NCBI GenBank assembly: GCA_019426215.1
Contig: CM033396.1
Coordinates: 22,893,101-22,957,100, forward strand
DNA: 64,000 bases
Direction of reading: 5' to 3'
DNA from: Buddleja alternifolia
Taxonomy: Eukaryota; Streptophyta; Magnoliopsida; Lamiales; Scrophulariaceae
The notes under the pieces are model-generated. The model saw nothing but the letters and a program-made list of their open reading frames with translations, searched no databases and was not told where the DNA came from. The position numbers and the translations under genes were made by a program. Position 1 is the stretch's first letter. Each line of letters opens with the position of its first letter. Shown here piece by piece: positions 47,920-60,830 of this stretch.

Positions 47920-49295
47920 TTCGAGAGAGATAAAATTACTGCAGAAAATTAACCAAGATTCAATTAGATAATTATGTTGTACCCAAGTAAAAATTAGGAC
48001 TTTAATTTTTGACTTGGCTTCCACTACATTTTTCGAACCATTGCACTCCCACTGCAATGAACGGAAATCTCGTTGGAAAGATTTCATAGTGAGTGATTGA
48101 GTTCTTCAAAAATTTCAATGAGTTGCAATTTGTAACGATGTATGGTTCATTGGAACTTCTGAAGTGACATGCCATGTCAACCAGTCCTACTGATGATTCA
48201 ATCTGCCTTTGGCTCATGGATCACTCAACCTCAGCCTATAACGAAATATTGGTGGTGATCCATCTAAGTACTTTCCCATCAACTCCTATCGATCTAACAA
48301 TTGAGTCTTATCTTGCAACCTGTAATGGTGATATGGGATAAGATTTGCTTCGACCGATGGCATCAAATGCACTTGAAGAGATATGGATTATGAATTAATG
48401 CATAACCCCCATTAGTCGGGACGATGCCATGCATAACTCATAATCCTATCTTTTCCAAGTTTGATGGAGAGCCAGGATATCCAATATCCCTTACTTACTT
48501 AGTATTTAAAGTGGGAGAATTTTTGGAAAAATTAAAGTCTCACTTTGCACATTAATTTATTACGCGCATATATGGATTATAATCTTGCATGCATAGAAAA
48601 ACCTAGTTATTCTAACAACATGCATTTTCATGGACATTCTAGATTGATTTAAGCCAATAGATCAATCAGGGGGATAGGGGTCTATTATCAATCTAATTTC
48701 TAATAGATCTTCGGGCTCCAAGCTAGAAAAGGTCCTACGTCTATTTTACACAACTCAGAAAGCGCCCTATACAATAAACTACCATAATTAAAAGTACAAA
48801 CTGGGGGGCAATTGCCCAATACAACCCAGATAATACCAAAGCGGTAATACCCTAAGTCCATGGAAGCATCCACCACAACATACATCAAAGCATGTAAGTA
48901 AACTATTTAAGTTTATGTTGGTTTTGAGTTTAAAATCGAAAATAAATTCAAAAACCGATTAAATCTAATTTATTTAGAAGAGATGAATTTTGATTTCAAT
49001 TTTAAAAGGAAATAAATCCAATTTATTATTTAGGAAATAAGTCAAACTTATTCCTTATTTATTTTGGAAAAATATAATCAACCTAAAATAAATCTTATTT
49101 ATTTAATCGTCGCAAATCATAAATAAAATCCAATTTAATTTATGGTTTTAGTAAATCCAATTTAATATTAAAGTCAAATCCAATTTAACTCAATTAAATC
49201 CAATTTAATTTTTTAAAAAAACCTTTTTAGGGAAAAAGGGTTTTGACAAATCACGGATCGAATTGTCTATTAGGGTCAAACCCTAATATTTATTA

Positions 49296-49326
<31 letters not shown>

Positions 49327-49726
49327 TAAATATAATATATATATATATATATTAATACACTGGGCCCGGCCCAGCACCCGTACGGCGCACGGAAGTGCTC
49401 AGCGCATGCGCGCTGGGCTTTGGCCCAGCACGCCTAGGGCGGCAGCAGTCGCCCTAGTTCCGTCGCATGGTGGCGGCAGCTCCGCCACCCTTCCCTTTCC
49501 CCCTTTTTTTTTTTGTTTTTCTAATTACATGAATGGGGTGGTGCCACCCTGATTTGCCGTTGCCAACGACGAAAAACATGTAATCATGCGACGATTTCAA
49601 GGCGATAAATATTTTCAAAATTTCAAATTTAATATCGAATATTAAATACATAAAATCAAATTTTATAAAAATATAATTTTAACCAACATAATCTTAAACA
49701 CAAAAATCATCAGATCCGTTTAAGTC
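47920..49726 (-). other. Untranslated leader of Angela-type C
   Basis: About 1.8 kb between primer site and gag, without recognisable coding. It contains AT microsatellites (49300-49324, 49334-49352). A GC-rich patch with GCGCATGCGC and GGGCTTTGGCCCAG lies at about 49370-49440. A-rich and AATTTAA-type repeats occur at 48930-49220. Confidence 0.7.
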
Positions 49727-49739
49727 GGCTCTGATAGCA
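49727..49739 (-). promoter_or_regulatory. Primer-binding site of Angela-type C
   Basis: Minus strand TGCTATCAGAGCC, one base from the LTR. It differs by G to C at position 3 from the SIRE-like A site TGGTATCAGAGC, probably a decay change. Confidence 0.85.
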
Positions 49740-49740
49740 C

Positions 49741-51413
49741 TGTTAGGACTCCCGTACAGTTAAAACAGAGAATTGCAGCGGAAGATTCGAGGATTCCTAC
49801 CGGTAGATCACAAAAATAGATCTGATGATTTTTTCATGGGTTTCGCGAAATTTAGAATAAATAAACATACCCTTTTGATTCGTTTATTGATTCTGCAGAA
49901 CAGCAATCCTCCAATGGCTCCTATCTCTAAAGCTTCACGCGAAACGAGCCTTCCAAAGATCCCGAAACTTCTCCTTCTTTGACAGTAGTGGACAGCTAGA
50001 GAGGAGAGAGGGGAGAGAGTTCTTTTCTTTTTGTGTTGTGTAATCAGATTAGTTACCTTGTGACTTAGGGTTTTGTTCCACTATAGGAGTCCTATTTAAA
50101 CTCCACTAGCTTGTGGAACAAGTTGGAGGCTACTCCAAAAACCCTAGAGTGGCCGCCCCCCTTGGGGCTTTCTTTAGACTGGGTGGGCTTTTAATTTGCT
50201 TGTGCAATTTCTAGCCCATCTGTATATATTTAAATTTAAATCCAATTTAAATATAATATATACTATTAATTAATTTCAATTAATTAATATACTAATTAAA
50301 TAATTTAATCTAATCTAATTAAATTATTTATTTAATTAATTGATTTAATCTAATTAAATCAATCAGTCCATTTAATTCTTTCAAAAAGATTTTACACAAA
50401 AAGATACATCCCGCTCGTTTCTTATAGCGCGACTCTTTAGGTTCGTATCAATTGGCAAAGGGAGGAATTACCTAAGGATGTGAGTGTCACCTAGCCAGAC
50501 CCGTGGACTCACATCGTAACCCAATTGAGTACAAAATGAATAAATCATTTTACGAACCTCTTGACTATAAATACCATATGAGTATAAGCCCTTCACTGAC
50601 GTATCCCGATCAAGTGAGAGTCATGGAAAATGTCAAACTCACTAAACTTGATATTGTGTATTAGATTATAGCATAATGAAATTACTAAACTACCCTCAAT
50701 GTCCCACATGAGTTAGTTGTTTATGCTTTGGCCAAAGACTTATAATTTCATTAGCCTATAATCGCACAGGATACTTTCTCGTTACTATCGAGACAGTGAA
50801 TCCCATCTTAGCGATCACTGATCAACTGCTACTTGTCTCATTGATATCGCACTTCGAGGTCGACCCCACCGATAGGTGATATGGGCCTAACTACTCTGGT
50901 AACAGATCCAATAATACAAGCACATTGATCATGAATCCTCAGGTCCAAGGGTCACGCATACTATTATGATCAGTAATCCAATCATTGACAGTCACTGAGT
51001 AAATACCCATGTGATCAGATTACTACGAGCCGTGTTCGAATATGTCAATTCCATTGACATATCTATGATACTTGCTCCCACTATCCCTATAGTGTTCGAC
51101 TGGCACTCATCGTCAGAGCATGTGTCATACAAGTCGAATCTTAATGCCCAATCAAGATTCTTTGACTTGCGAACCCTTTTAAGTGATAAGGTGTAAGACT
51201 CTTCCCATGCCACGTCTTTATTCCATAAAGGGCAAAGAGTCAAACCTTTATTCACATGGACTATATGTTCAATACTTATTTAGACGCCGTAAAGATTTAT
51301 ACGAACAAAATATAAATGCCTTTGTTAATTTCTTCTCAATAGTTTGTACAATATAATAAGATACCCTAATCTGACTATTTGTCCTCATTGGCATCTAGGA
51401 CATATACCTAACA
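49741..51413 (-). repeat. 5' LTR of Angela-type C
   Basis: 1673 bp, TGTTAGG..CCTAACA ends, homologous to 41550-43207 throughout. It abuts Athila copy 2 at 51414. Confidence 0.92.
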
Positions 51414-52624
51414 TTAGCTACTGTTTTAGAAGGCCCAAAATGGCCACCTATCGACATGTCATGGAAATGAGCTAAAACCGATGCTATTTCCTCCTCGGGA
51501 ACACATCTTCGAATGAGGTCATCTGCACAAATCTTAAATAGATATGGTTCGTCCCACAAATATTGCTTCACATCAAATAAGAATTTCTTCTTTTGATGGA
51601 AAGTAATATCCGGGGGAAGAACTCCCTTGACAAGATAATTAGCAAAATTTGCATACCAAGGAGTTGGGTCATCACATATAGCAAATAAGTGTTCATCGGG
51701 AAACTCTTCTCTAATTGGTGTATCATGCAAGTGTTCGGGACTAGGGGCCTCTATCCTAGACAAATGATCGGCGACTACATTCTCTACTCCTTTCTTATCT
51801 TTGATTTCGAGGTCAAATTCTTGAAGTAGTAGAATCCACCTAAGAAGTCTAGGTTTAGCATCCTTTTTGGCAAGCAAGTGTTTTAGTGCGGAGTGATCGG
51901 TGTACACAATTACTTTGTTCAAAACGAGATAGGCATGGAATTTGTCAAACGCAAATACTATTGCTAGTAACTCTTTTTCCGTGATTGCATAATTCATTTG
52001 TGCATCATTTAGAGTCTTACTAGCATAATAGATGGTTTGAAACACTTTTTCCTTTCGTTGGCCAAGTACCGCACCAACCGCGGTGTCACTTGCATCACAT
52101 ATCAACTCGAAGGGCAAGCTCCAATCGGGAGGTGCCATGATGGGAGCGGATATCAAACGCTCCTTCAAAATGAGGAATGCCTGCATACAAGTAGAGTTGA
52201 AATCAAACGGTGCATCTTTAACAAGCAAGTTAGATAATGGTTTCGCAATTTTAGAAAAATTCAAGATAAACTGCCTATAGAAACTGGCATGCCCAAGGAA
52301 ACTCCTAACGGCTTTAACTAAGGTAGGAGAGAGAAGCTTCTCAATGACCTCAATCTTGGCTTGGTCCACTTCAATCCCTCTATGAGAGACTTTGTGACCA
52401 AGCACAATCCCTTCCCGGACTATGAAATGGCGCTTCTCCCAATTTAAAACAAGATTAGTTTCCTCACAACGTGTTAAAACACGAGTCAAATGATCTAGAC
52501 ATGTATCAAAAGATGTTCCAAAAATAGAAAAATCGTCCATAAAAATCTCAAGGAACTCCTCATGGAAAATTGCCATCATGCACCTTTGAAAGGTGGCGGG
52601 GGCATTGCACAATCCAAATGGCAT
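51414..52624 (-). pseudogene. Athila copy 2 RT palm to RNase H and integrase start
   Basis: From [20 protein letters not shown] and the catalytic FMDDFSIFG, the frame runs through [20 protein letters not shown] and [13 protein letters not shown] to RNase H ([31 protein letters not shown]). It then enters the integrase zinc-binding module ([18 protein letters not shown]), where the Angela LTR cuts it. The terminal codons NVRYMS belong to that LTR. This long frame lacks internal stops. Confidence 0.9.
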
Positions 52625-53079
52625 CCTTCTATAAGCAAATGTGCCATAGGGACAAGTGAAAGTGGTTTCTCTTGGTCCTCGGGGTCTATGGCAATTTGAT
52701 TATAACCGGAGTATCCATCTAGAAAACAATAAAAATCGTGTCCAGCTAACCTTTCTAGCATTTGGTCAATAAAAAGGAGGGGAAAGTGGTCCTTACGGAT
52801 GGCGTCATTTAACTTACGATAATTTATGCACACTAGCCACCCGGTAAGCATACGTGTAGGAATTAGATCATCGTTTGCATTTTTAATCACAGTTATGCCC
52901 CCTTTCTTTGGAACTACATGAGTAGGACTTATCCATGCACTATCAGAGATAGGGTAGATTATACCTGCATCGAGTAACTTAATAACCTCTTTCTTGACTA
53001 GCTCTTGTATTTGTGGGTTAGACCTCCTTTGTGGTTGACGTGTAGGCTTGGCGGAGTTCTCCATGAGTATCTTGTGCAT
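52576..53079 (-). pseudogene. Athila copy 2 RT N-terminal part
   Basis: [76 protein letters not shown]. These are fingers and palm blocks of gypsy RT. A frameshift at about 52620-52690 separates it from the FMDD half. Confidence 0.9.
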
Positions 53080-53925
53080 GCATATAGCCGGGCTAATGCC
53101 TTTAATGTTCGCAATTGTCCACCCGAAAGCTTTTTGTTGGCCCTCAAAACCCCCATGAGTTGTTCCTCTTGTTCCCCTATCAAAGAAGATGAGACAATTA
53201 AGGGCAATGTTTTATCATCATTCAAGAAAACATATTTCAAGTGCAAAGGCAAAGGTTTAAGCTCAAGGGTAGGGGCCTCTTCAATGGAAGGGCGAGGAGG
53301 AGCTGAAAGAGATCTTTCTAGCTTTTCAATCCTCATGACACGATAAGGAGGGGGCTGCTCTAATCTAAGCACGGTTGCCAAGTGCTCCTCACTTGCCGAA
53401 TCAACACCCATGGATTGCAAAAGGCACGTCTCGAGTGGGTCATCTACCATATGTGCCTGAAAAGTCTCACTAATCAAAGAGCCAAAGGTCTCAACACGTA
53501 AACAAGAGTCGTAATCAGGTGAATGCTTGAGAACTTTATAAACATCAAACGTTACCTTTTCATCTCCCACATTTAAGGTTAACTTACCATTGACAATGTC
53601 AATTACCGCCTTACCGGTGGCTAGGAACGGTCTTCCTAGGATCAAGGGCACCTTAACATCTTCTTCCATATCAAGGACCACGAAGTCGACCGAAAAATAG
53701 AATTTGTCGACTTAGACAATAACATCTTCTATGATCCCCTCTGGACTCTTGATTGATCTATCGGCAAGTTGGAGGCTCATTGATGCCCGCTTGGGATTGC
53801 CTAGCCTTAACTTCTTAAAGAGAGAATACGGGAGGAGATTGATACTAGCGCCCGAGTCACATAGAACCTTTTTGAATGATAAGGGCCCAATGGTGCACGA
53901 AATTATGAGACTCCCGGGATCTTAA
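52998..53925 (-). pseudogene. Athila copy 2 protease and linker to RT
   Basis: The protease core CDSGASINLLPYS lies at about 53820-53860 and LILGRPFLATG at about 53620-53650. An in-frame TAA at about 53714 (GTC TAA GTC GAC) splits them. After the protease a linker of about 170 residues leads toward RT (for example LKPLPLHLKYVFLNDDKTLP), which copy 1 lacks entirely. Confidence 0.85.
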
Positions 53926-54372
53926 AGCTTTGTTGGCAATTTGTTGAGTAAGACGGCGGAGCATTCCTCGGTAAGACAAACAGTTTCATTTCCTCCCACT
54001 TTTGCTTGTTAGATAGAATATCTTTGAAAAACTTAACATAATTTGGCATTTGTAGGATGACATCAATGAAAGGAATGTTGATTCTCACCTCCCGAATAAT
54101 CACTAAAATACGGAGGAACCTTGGATCCATCTCCTTTTTTTTCTTCTTCTGTGCATTTGGGAAGGGAAGATGGATCTCAATGGGAGGAGAAGGCGTTGGA
54201 GTCGAAGAACTAGGGCCGAAAGAAACAGGAGGCTGCGCCTGGGCGCTAATGTCGGCGCCTGGGCGCTAATGTCGGCGCCTAGGCGCTATGTGGTTGGCAC
54301 CTGGGCGTCGTCATGACGGCGTTCGGGCATCATCTGCTGTAACACCTTTTCCTAATTCATTGTGGACGGCGC

Positions 54373-55828
54373 TTAAGCGTCTCCTAACTCGCGCCTAGGC
54401 ATGGAAGATAGTGTTGCATCATTTTCCAACTGTTTCCCACTCCTCAAAGCGATGGCATGGCATTGTTCTTTCGGGTTCTTCTCCGTGTCACTTGGTAGAG
54501 TACCCAAGGCTCTTCCACTTACCGCGAAGGATATTTGACCCATTTGTGTCCTCATATCCTTCATCTCCATGAACATATCCTTCATCATATTACGGAGTTC
54601 ATTTATCGACGTATCTGATTTCCTTATATGATCATCAAGTCTCTCGTCGATCGTGGGCGGTCTTACTTACCCTTGCCCTTGCACATTTAGGTTGCCTTGC
54701 CTCGAAGGTGGGTTGTTAAAAGGAGGCCTCGGGTGTTGGTTGTTGAAAGGAGGCCTCGGGGGTTGATAAATGCCCGGTTGTGCGTTTTGTGCGGGGTTTG
54801 GCCTCTTTGGGAAGTTTCTGGGTACGTGAAAGTTCAATTGGTGCCGGTTATGATTCCCAACATAATTTACATCTCCAACCTCCGGTTCCGGGGCAACCAC
54901 TTCTTCTAATTCTTGCACACAAGCAACCCTTCGATTTGGTGGAGGAAGCTCATCATCATCCTCGGGGTAAAGTTCATCCTCCCTAGCCATTTGCTCAAGC
55001 TTAATCCACACGGTCCTACTATCAAGACCCAAAAGGTCACCACCGGCTCCCGCATTGAGGCGGTGTCTAATTCGAGATCGGACTCCATTATAGAAATATT
55101 GCACTTGCTCATCTCGTGTATAATTGTGATCGGGGCAATTTCGAAGCATAATCTTGTACCTTGCCCATGCGGATGCTAAGGACTCGTTCTGTGTTTGTTT
55201 GAACCCCTTGATCTCACTTCTAAGCTCGTTGATTTTTGATGGAGGGAAAAATTTGTTGAGAAACTCATCTACTAGATCGTCCCACGTTCCAATTGATTGT
55301 GGGGGCAACGACTTGTACCAAAGAGTCGCCCCATCCTTCAAAGAGAAATGAAATAATCGGAGGCGAATGGCATCAAGATCTCATGGGTTGAATTGCATAG
55401 TCGAGATCACAGTCTCAAAATGATCTAAGTGGTCATGAGGTGAGTCGCTCGAGTCACCATAAAAAGGCTCCGCTTGAACCATCCGGAACATATGAGAAGG
55501 AATGTGGAAATGTGGTGTAGCAAAGTCCAGGAAGATAATGGGTCCCGGTGTAGTGTGTATCAGGGGTGGTTTATTACCACGAACCGATGGAGGAGGTGGT
55601 GGAGGTGCCGGTTGCATAGCTTGGAGTATATTTTGCAACCATTCCCTATTTTTCCGGGAGATTCATATCGGAAAAGTTCCCATTGGGATTTGGATTGAAA
55701 TTGTGGGCCATTTCTCGAGCTCGTCTACTAGCCCGAAGAACACATTCTATCTCGAGCTCGAAATCGAATAGGGGCTCGTTGGAGGAGCGGGTCATGCACC
55801 ACAAGTCAAACCTATCAATTAAGCACAA
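54373..55828 (-). pseudogene. Athila copy 2 gag
   Basis: Pieces 55828-55646, 55638-55381, 55341-54667 and 54588-54373 assemble along copy 1 gag. They are separated by a frameshift near 55640, the shared TGA at 55381-55383, a stop near 54667 and a frameshift near 54373. The capsid-like part DGATLWYKSLPPQSIGTWDD to RHRLNAGAGGDLLGLDS is open here, where copy 1 has a TAA. Confidence 0.85.
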
Positions 55829-55955
55829 GAAACAAAAATTAGACTAATATGAAAATAACAAAAGCAAGAAATAAATGAAAAATTAAGAATTATGAAAGCG
55901 TAAACAAAAATCAAAAACTAAAAATAAACAAGTCCCTGTAACAGTGCCAAAAACT

Positions 55956-56461
55956 TGACATGCTAATACCTAACGTGCTTGGATAGCAAGTATACTAGTC
56001 GTGCGTAGTAATAAGTGGACTAAAAGTCCGGGTTGCCGAACCTCAAGGACTAGGTATTTTAGTTTATGATTAACAATAAAAGAAAGAAAATTAAAGTAAC
56101 GTGCAAGAATTGATTGAATAAATGAAGGATAAGAGAAGAAACGATCTATAGATTAAAACTCACGTATCATAAAATGACCAAGGCACATGCTACAACCAAA
56201 TCTACTCGTCAATTTATATGGGTTACTCCTCGAATTATTTGACTCCTATTGCTTTGGTGGAAACTCCTTAGTTAACTATTACCCGATGTCTCGGCTCATA
56301 ATAATCCTATGATTAATTGACGGTTCTCTAAATATGTCTATCCAAGAATCTAATCAATAACCACACATTAACGTTCTAAAGCTTCCCCGGATGAATAGCA
56401 CCCGGAAATCTTTACCTATCACTAGGGGCAATTCCTCATTTGTTTCGGATGATGTGTTAAC
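55956..56461 (-). repeat. Truncated LTR of Athila copy 2
   Basis: Matches 3210-3722 of the copy 1 LTR (inner end TGTCA). An 11-base gap occurs near 56392. It stops at about 56461 where Angela RNase H sequence starts. The outer roughly 850 bp, including the GC-rich motif cluster, are missing. Confidence 0.85.
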
Positions 56462-57571
56462 TCACTACATGTTTAGATTTGCTGTGAGACCTTGGTTCTT
56501 TAGCTTGCACAATTGCTCCATTGTTATCACACCAAAGTGGCAACGGCATTTCCACGCTAGGAACCACTTGAAATTCAGTTATGAACTTCCTCATCCAAAC
56601 AACTTCTTTGGTTGCCTCAGATGCAACCACATATTCTGCCTCGATTGTGGAATCAGTAGTTGTGCTTTACTTTGAACTTTTCCAAGACATCGCTCCACTA
56701 TTGAGCGTGAATATGTACCCAGAGGTGGATTTAAGGTCATATGGATCAGATTGAAAATCTGCATCTGCGTAACCATTCACCTTCAATTATCCATTTTCAT
56801 ATATCAAAAGCATATCTTTAGTTCTTCTTAAGTACTTCAAGCTATGCTTCACTGCTGTCCAGTGTTGCTCCCTCGGGTTTGCTTGAAACCTACTAACTAT
56901 GCTCACAGCATATGCCAGATCCGGTCTCGTGCACAACATCGCGTACATGAGACTCCCTACTGCTGATGAATAGGGTGTATTCTTCATTTCTAGTCTATCC
57001 TTATCCGTCTTATGACTCATAGATGGATACCATGTCCCATGGGCGAAATTCCTCCCTTAGAATTATTCATTTCGTACTTCTTAAGGACTTTCTCTAGGTA
57101 GAGTGCTTAGAAGAGTCCTATCATTTTTTTTGCTCTATCTTTATATATGCGAATTCCCAGAATGTAGGTAGCTTCTCCCAAGTCTTTCATGGAGATCGTG
57201 CTTGAGAGCCATGTCTTGATCGATGTCAATTAGCCTATGTAATTTCCTATAAGTAGTATATCATCTACATATAGAAGTGGGAATGTCAACTGGCTCCCAC
57301 TGACCATTTTGTAGACACACAGTTCATTTTCAATCTTGATGAAGCCATACTTCTTTGCTTCTTCATCGAACCGGAGATTCCATCTACGAGAGGCTTGTTT
57401 TAGTCCATAAATGGATCTATTATGTTTGCAAACTTTATGAAAATTTGCTTCTGATATGAAACCCTTGGATTGTTGCATATAAATGTCCTCCTCGAGGTAT
57501 CCATTTAGAAATGCGGTCTTCACATCCATTCTCTAGATTTCATAATCTAAGTTTACAGCTATGGCTAGCAG
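56462..57571 (-). pseudogene. Angela-type copia fragment D (RT and RNase H)
   Basis: Pieces 57529-57230 (MDVKTAFLNGYLEEDIYMQQ, SIYGLKQASRRWNLRFDEEA, LLYVDDILLIGNY), 57020-56787 (YSSAVGSLMYAMLCTRPDLA) and about 56780-56470 (RNase H with WCDNNGAI-like text) follow copy C in order. They are separated by frameshifts and stops. The right end is the insertion point of a SIRE-like LTR within RT. The left end joins the truncated Athila LTR. Confidence 0.87.
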
Positions 57572-60500
57572 TGGTGGTCCCAAGTGGCATACGAAAGGCT
57601 CTAGAAGGTAGGGTTGAATAGATCCTGATGTTTTCTTCGACTTCAAAAATTTCGTACCACTTAAAAGAATTTTGAACACTTGATAAGCCAAGAGCTAGGT
57701 CAAGCGCTAGAGAAAAAATAACTTAGACTTAGTAATTTTAACAATTACCAAAGTAGGGTAGCGCGTAGATCGCTTAATCAAGGTTAGCAGCGGAATTGAT
57801 TTTAATGCTTTGCATTCAGTTATGCTAATTAGTCGCTTAACTAATTTTAAAGCCTCTTAAAGATACAAAACTGTTGGGTTTTGCGAAAAATAACATAAAC
57901 GCAGCGGAAGGATTTCAAAAATTTTATTTTAAAACCCAAAGTTGAATTCAATGATCGCATATTCAAATTGAACAATAAATTAATGAATAAAAACTTACAC
58001 GTTATTACGAATTTGATGAAGAACTTTTCTTCCTCCAAAAACTCAAAACTTGAAGCTTCCAAATCTTCAATTCTTTATTTGAATCTTCAAATCTTAAACC
58101 TTGATCCGAACAACGAAATTACATCGTCTCTAAATAATCACGCGCGAATCAACAAACAAAAAATCCCACTTCTTTCTCTAAGAGGGCGACAGCTAGGGTA
58201 TTAGAGAGGGGAGGAATATTTTCTTCTTTCTTTTCTAGGAGTTATGATGTTCTCTTATTGTTCAAAGTCAAAAAGTCCTTATATACCTCATGACTTATTG
58301 AACAAGTCAAAACAAAAGAGCCCTAAACTAGGGCATCACATGGACGCCCATTTAGGCCTATTAGTGGACGCCTTCTAGAAGCCCGGGATTTGTTTTGTTT
58401 AATTAATTTTTTTATTTCAATTAATAATTTATTATATCCAATATATAAATTAAATAACCAAATTAATTAGATAAATTAATTCATTAATATATTTTCCTAG
58501 GAAATTATTAATAATTAATCTTATCCATAAATTTAATTATTTCATCTAATGAATAATTAATTATTTAATTTATTCAATAGATTAAAAACTCCTAGAAGAA
58601 AATAGAAATTCCTTTTTCATTTTTCTTTGTCGATCCTTTAGCGCGACTCTTTAGGTTCCTTTCGTTTGGTAATGAGAGGAAACCAAAGGAAGTAGGTAAC
58701 ACCTAGTCAGTCACGTGGCCCACTTCATAACCCAAACAAAAATGAATGATAGGATCATTCCGCAACCTTCCAATCGTAAATACCGTATATGTATAAACCC
58801 TTTGTTCATGTTCCTTGGTCAAGTGAGAGTCATGGCTATGTCAAACTCACTGGACTTGACCATATGTATTAATTATAATTATACGAGATCATTGAGATTG
58901 ATTTAGTGCCTAGCACAATCATCTCTTTTGCTTTGGCTAAAGACTTTGATCTCTATTTATCTATAATCACATAGGGTACATTCTCATTCACTTATGAGAG
59001 AACAAATCCCATAGTAGATATCTGCTAAGACTACCACTTGCCCATCAAGTCCGCATTTTGAGGTCGACCCCACCAATGGGTGAATTGGGTCTAACTACTC
59101 TAGTGAAAGACATGAAGTCACAAGTGCATCTTCAGCCTGATACTTCAGGAAAAAGGTTCACACATACCTATTACGTATAATCAGTCCTATCATTGACAAT
59201 CACAGAGTGAAAACTTATATGATAGAACCGATGTGAGTCGTGTTCGAGCATATCAGTTCCATTGATGTGCCTACAATCTCAATCTCCTACCATCCCATGA
59301 TACCAGACAGGCACTCCCATGTCAGAACTAAGATTGTACAAGTATTCGAAATCTTTATTTGCCCATTAGAGACTTCATATAACTTGTGAACTAGTTTTAG
59401 TAGTCAAGGTCGATCTCTCTAGTGCCTTTCTTCCTATCCTATAGAAAGTAGAGGGATCACACTGAAACCAAGGGCAAAGCGTTTTTACACAACTTATAGA
59501 TGCAGATAAAAATTAAGTGAAAAACTAAGTAATGCCTTTTATAAATTAAATTTTAAGTTCAATACAAGATAATGCCCTACATATTCTATCCTCTATGGCA
59601 TCTGAGGGCATAATCCTAACAAAAATAGATGATGAATAAAGCAGTAAAATAGTATTGTAAATGACATAAGATATGAAAGGTTCATTGGGTGATATAATCC
59701 AAGCTACGTCCTTCTTCTCCTTTTCACTCGGAGGAAATTCACTAGATGATAATCAAAGTCTTCATACAGAGGACTTCTACAAATGATGGATGAACACGAA
59801 GATGATCTTGAGCTCCTTGATCATACAGACTTCAGCTCCACTTGAGATCTCTTTAACAAGCTTCTCTCACTCAGAAATACTGCTTGAAGAAACAACAATT
59901 TTCTCATACAGATGAAAGGAGCTGAAGGGCTTTGTCACAAGGGTTGGTTTAATTTTTTGGAAGTTTAAACAACTTTGGATATCTCAATAATAATGAGAGG
60001 TTTTTCTAAGGAAGATGTTTGAGATATTGGTAACTTTCTTTGGAATGTATGAAAAGCTTGGAGAGTTTTGGTTATGGAGTTTGTAAGCTTTTCTTGAAAG
60101 GATTTCAGCAAAGTTTTGACCTATTTTCTTGTGTATGTGCGTGTGTAATTAGGGTTTGCTAAAGGGTACTATTTATAGAGATTTCTTGGGATTTGTCTGT
60201 GGGACACATGCAGGCGCGTGTTTCTCACGCAACGAGCGAGTAGTCCCTTTTTTTGACATTCCTAAATATTTACTCCACCGATTGGATGTTCCTGTCTTTG
60301 AGCACTGACAGTCTAATCAATGGTGGCTTGTCCGTATGCAATTAGTTCTTATCACATTTAATGCTCTTATCCGACATTTAATGCATTTGAATTTATTTTC
60401 TAATGGAAATAAATGCATGTTGATAATTGCATTTAAGTCCTTCATGACTTTGGAATTTATTTCAGGTGAATCTTATCTCTTGATCGCTTGGAAGCTTAAT

Positions 60501-60817
60501 CGCTGATTTCTACTCCTGAAATGTCCTTAGCGTTTGACAGACGCTTAAGACAATCTTCATCTTCACTTGACTTCAAATGCTGATCTTCAACTTCATCTTT
60601 GACAGACTCACCTAGAATTTTATCAGCTACTCGGTATCTAATAATTAGTCTAAAATCTACAAAGATAAAAATTCAAGCCTAACCTAAAAATTACAACTCA
60701 TTAACTTTGCTAAACGCTTAGACATATTCTATTAAAGATAAACTTATGTAATCTTTGGGGTCTAACATAAAACCTATCTTGTCATGATCAAAACATCTAA
60801 CATAAAACTTCCTAACG
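57572..60817 (-). repeat. 3' LTR of SIRE-like 2, split by a solo LTR
   Basis: The left end TGGTGGTCCCAAGTGGCATA and right end CTTCCTAACG correspond to TGTTGGTCCC and TTGCTAACA of SIRE-like A, so the terminal dinucleotides are partly mutated. The insert 57872-59621 is an Angela-type solo LTR. Confidence 0.8.
57872..59621 (-). repeat. Angela-type solo LTR inside the SIRE-like LTR
   Basis: 1750 bp, TGTTAGG..CCCAACA on the minus strand, with AAAAC to its left and AAAAT to its right (57867-57871, 59622-59626). This is a 5-bp target duplication with one difference. No internal domain or second LTR is present, as expected after LTR-LTR recombination. Confidence 0.82.
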
Positions 60818-60830
60818 ATTCCCCCTTTTT
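60818..60830 (-). promoter_or_regulatory. Polypurine tract of SIRE-like 2
   Basis: Minus-strand AAAAAGGGGGAAT lies directly before the 3' LTR. Confidence 0.85.

Larger units (their letters stand above)
41550..51413 (-). mobile_element. Angela-type Ty1/copia element C, both LTRs present
   Basis: The 9.9-kb element has LTRs of 1658 bp (left, 3') and 1673 bp (right, 5'), a methionine-tRNA-type primer site, long leader, gag, protease, integrase, RT and RNase H on the minus strand, and a polypurine tract. Integrase is split by a hAT-type insertion. Several stops and frameshifts are present. Flanking 5-mers differ (GTCCA left, TTAGC right) and the flanks belong to different elements, so this is not a simple insertion. 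BARE/Angela-like motifs include LYVDDILLIGND. Confidence 0.9.
51414..56461 (-). mobile_element. Athila-like Ty3/gypsy element, copy 2 (truncated at both ends)
   Basis: On the minus strand: a truncated LTR (56461-55956), decayed primer site, gag, protease, RT and RNase H. It ends at the integrase zinc-finger start where the Angela-type C LTR begins. Integrase core and 3' LTR are missing. Gag is collinear with copy 1, including the shared TGA. Protease, RT and RNase H order identifies gypsy, and the FMDD catalytic box fits Athila-type RT. Confidence 0.88.

Noticed and set aside
41550..51413. Ordinary intact Angela insertion
   Set aside because: Flanking 5-mers and flanking host sequences differ, so a simple insertion does not explain it.
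52037..52280. Plus-strand ORFs over Athila RT
   Set aside because: Antisense shadows of a well-supported minus-strand RT/RNase H frame.
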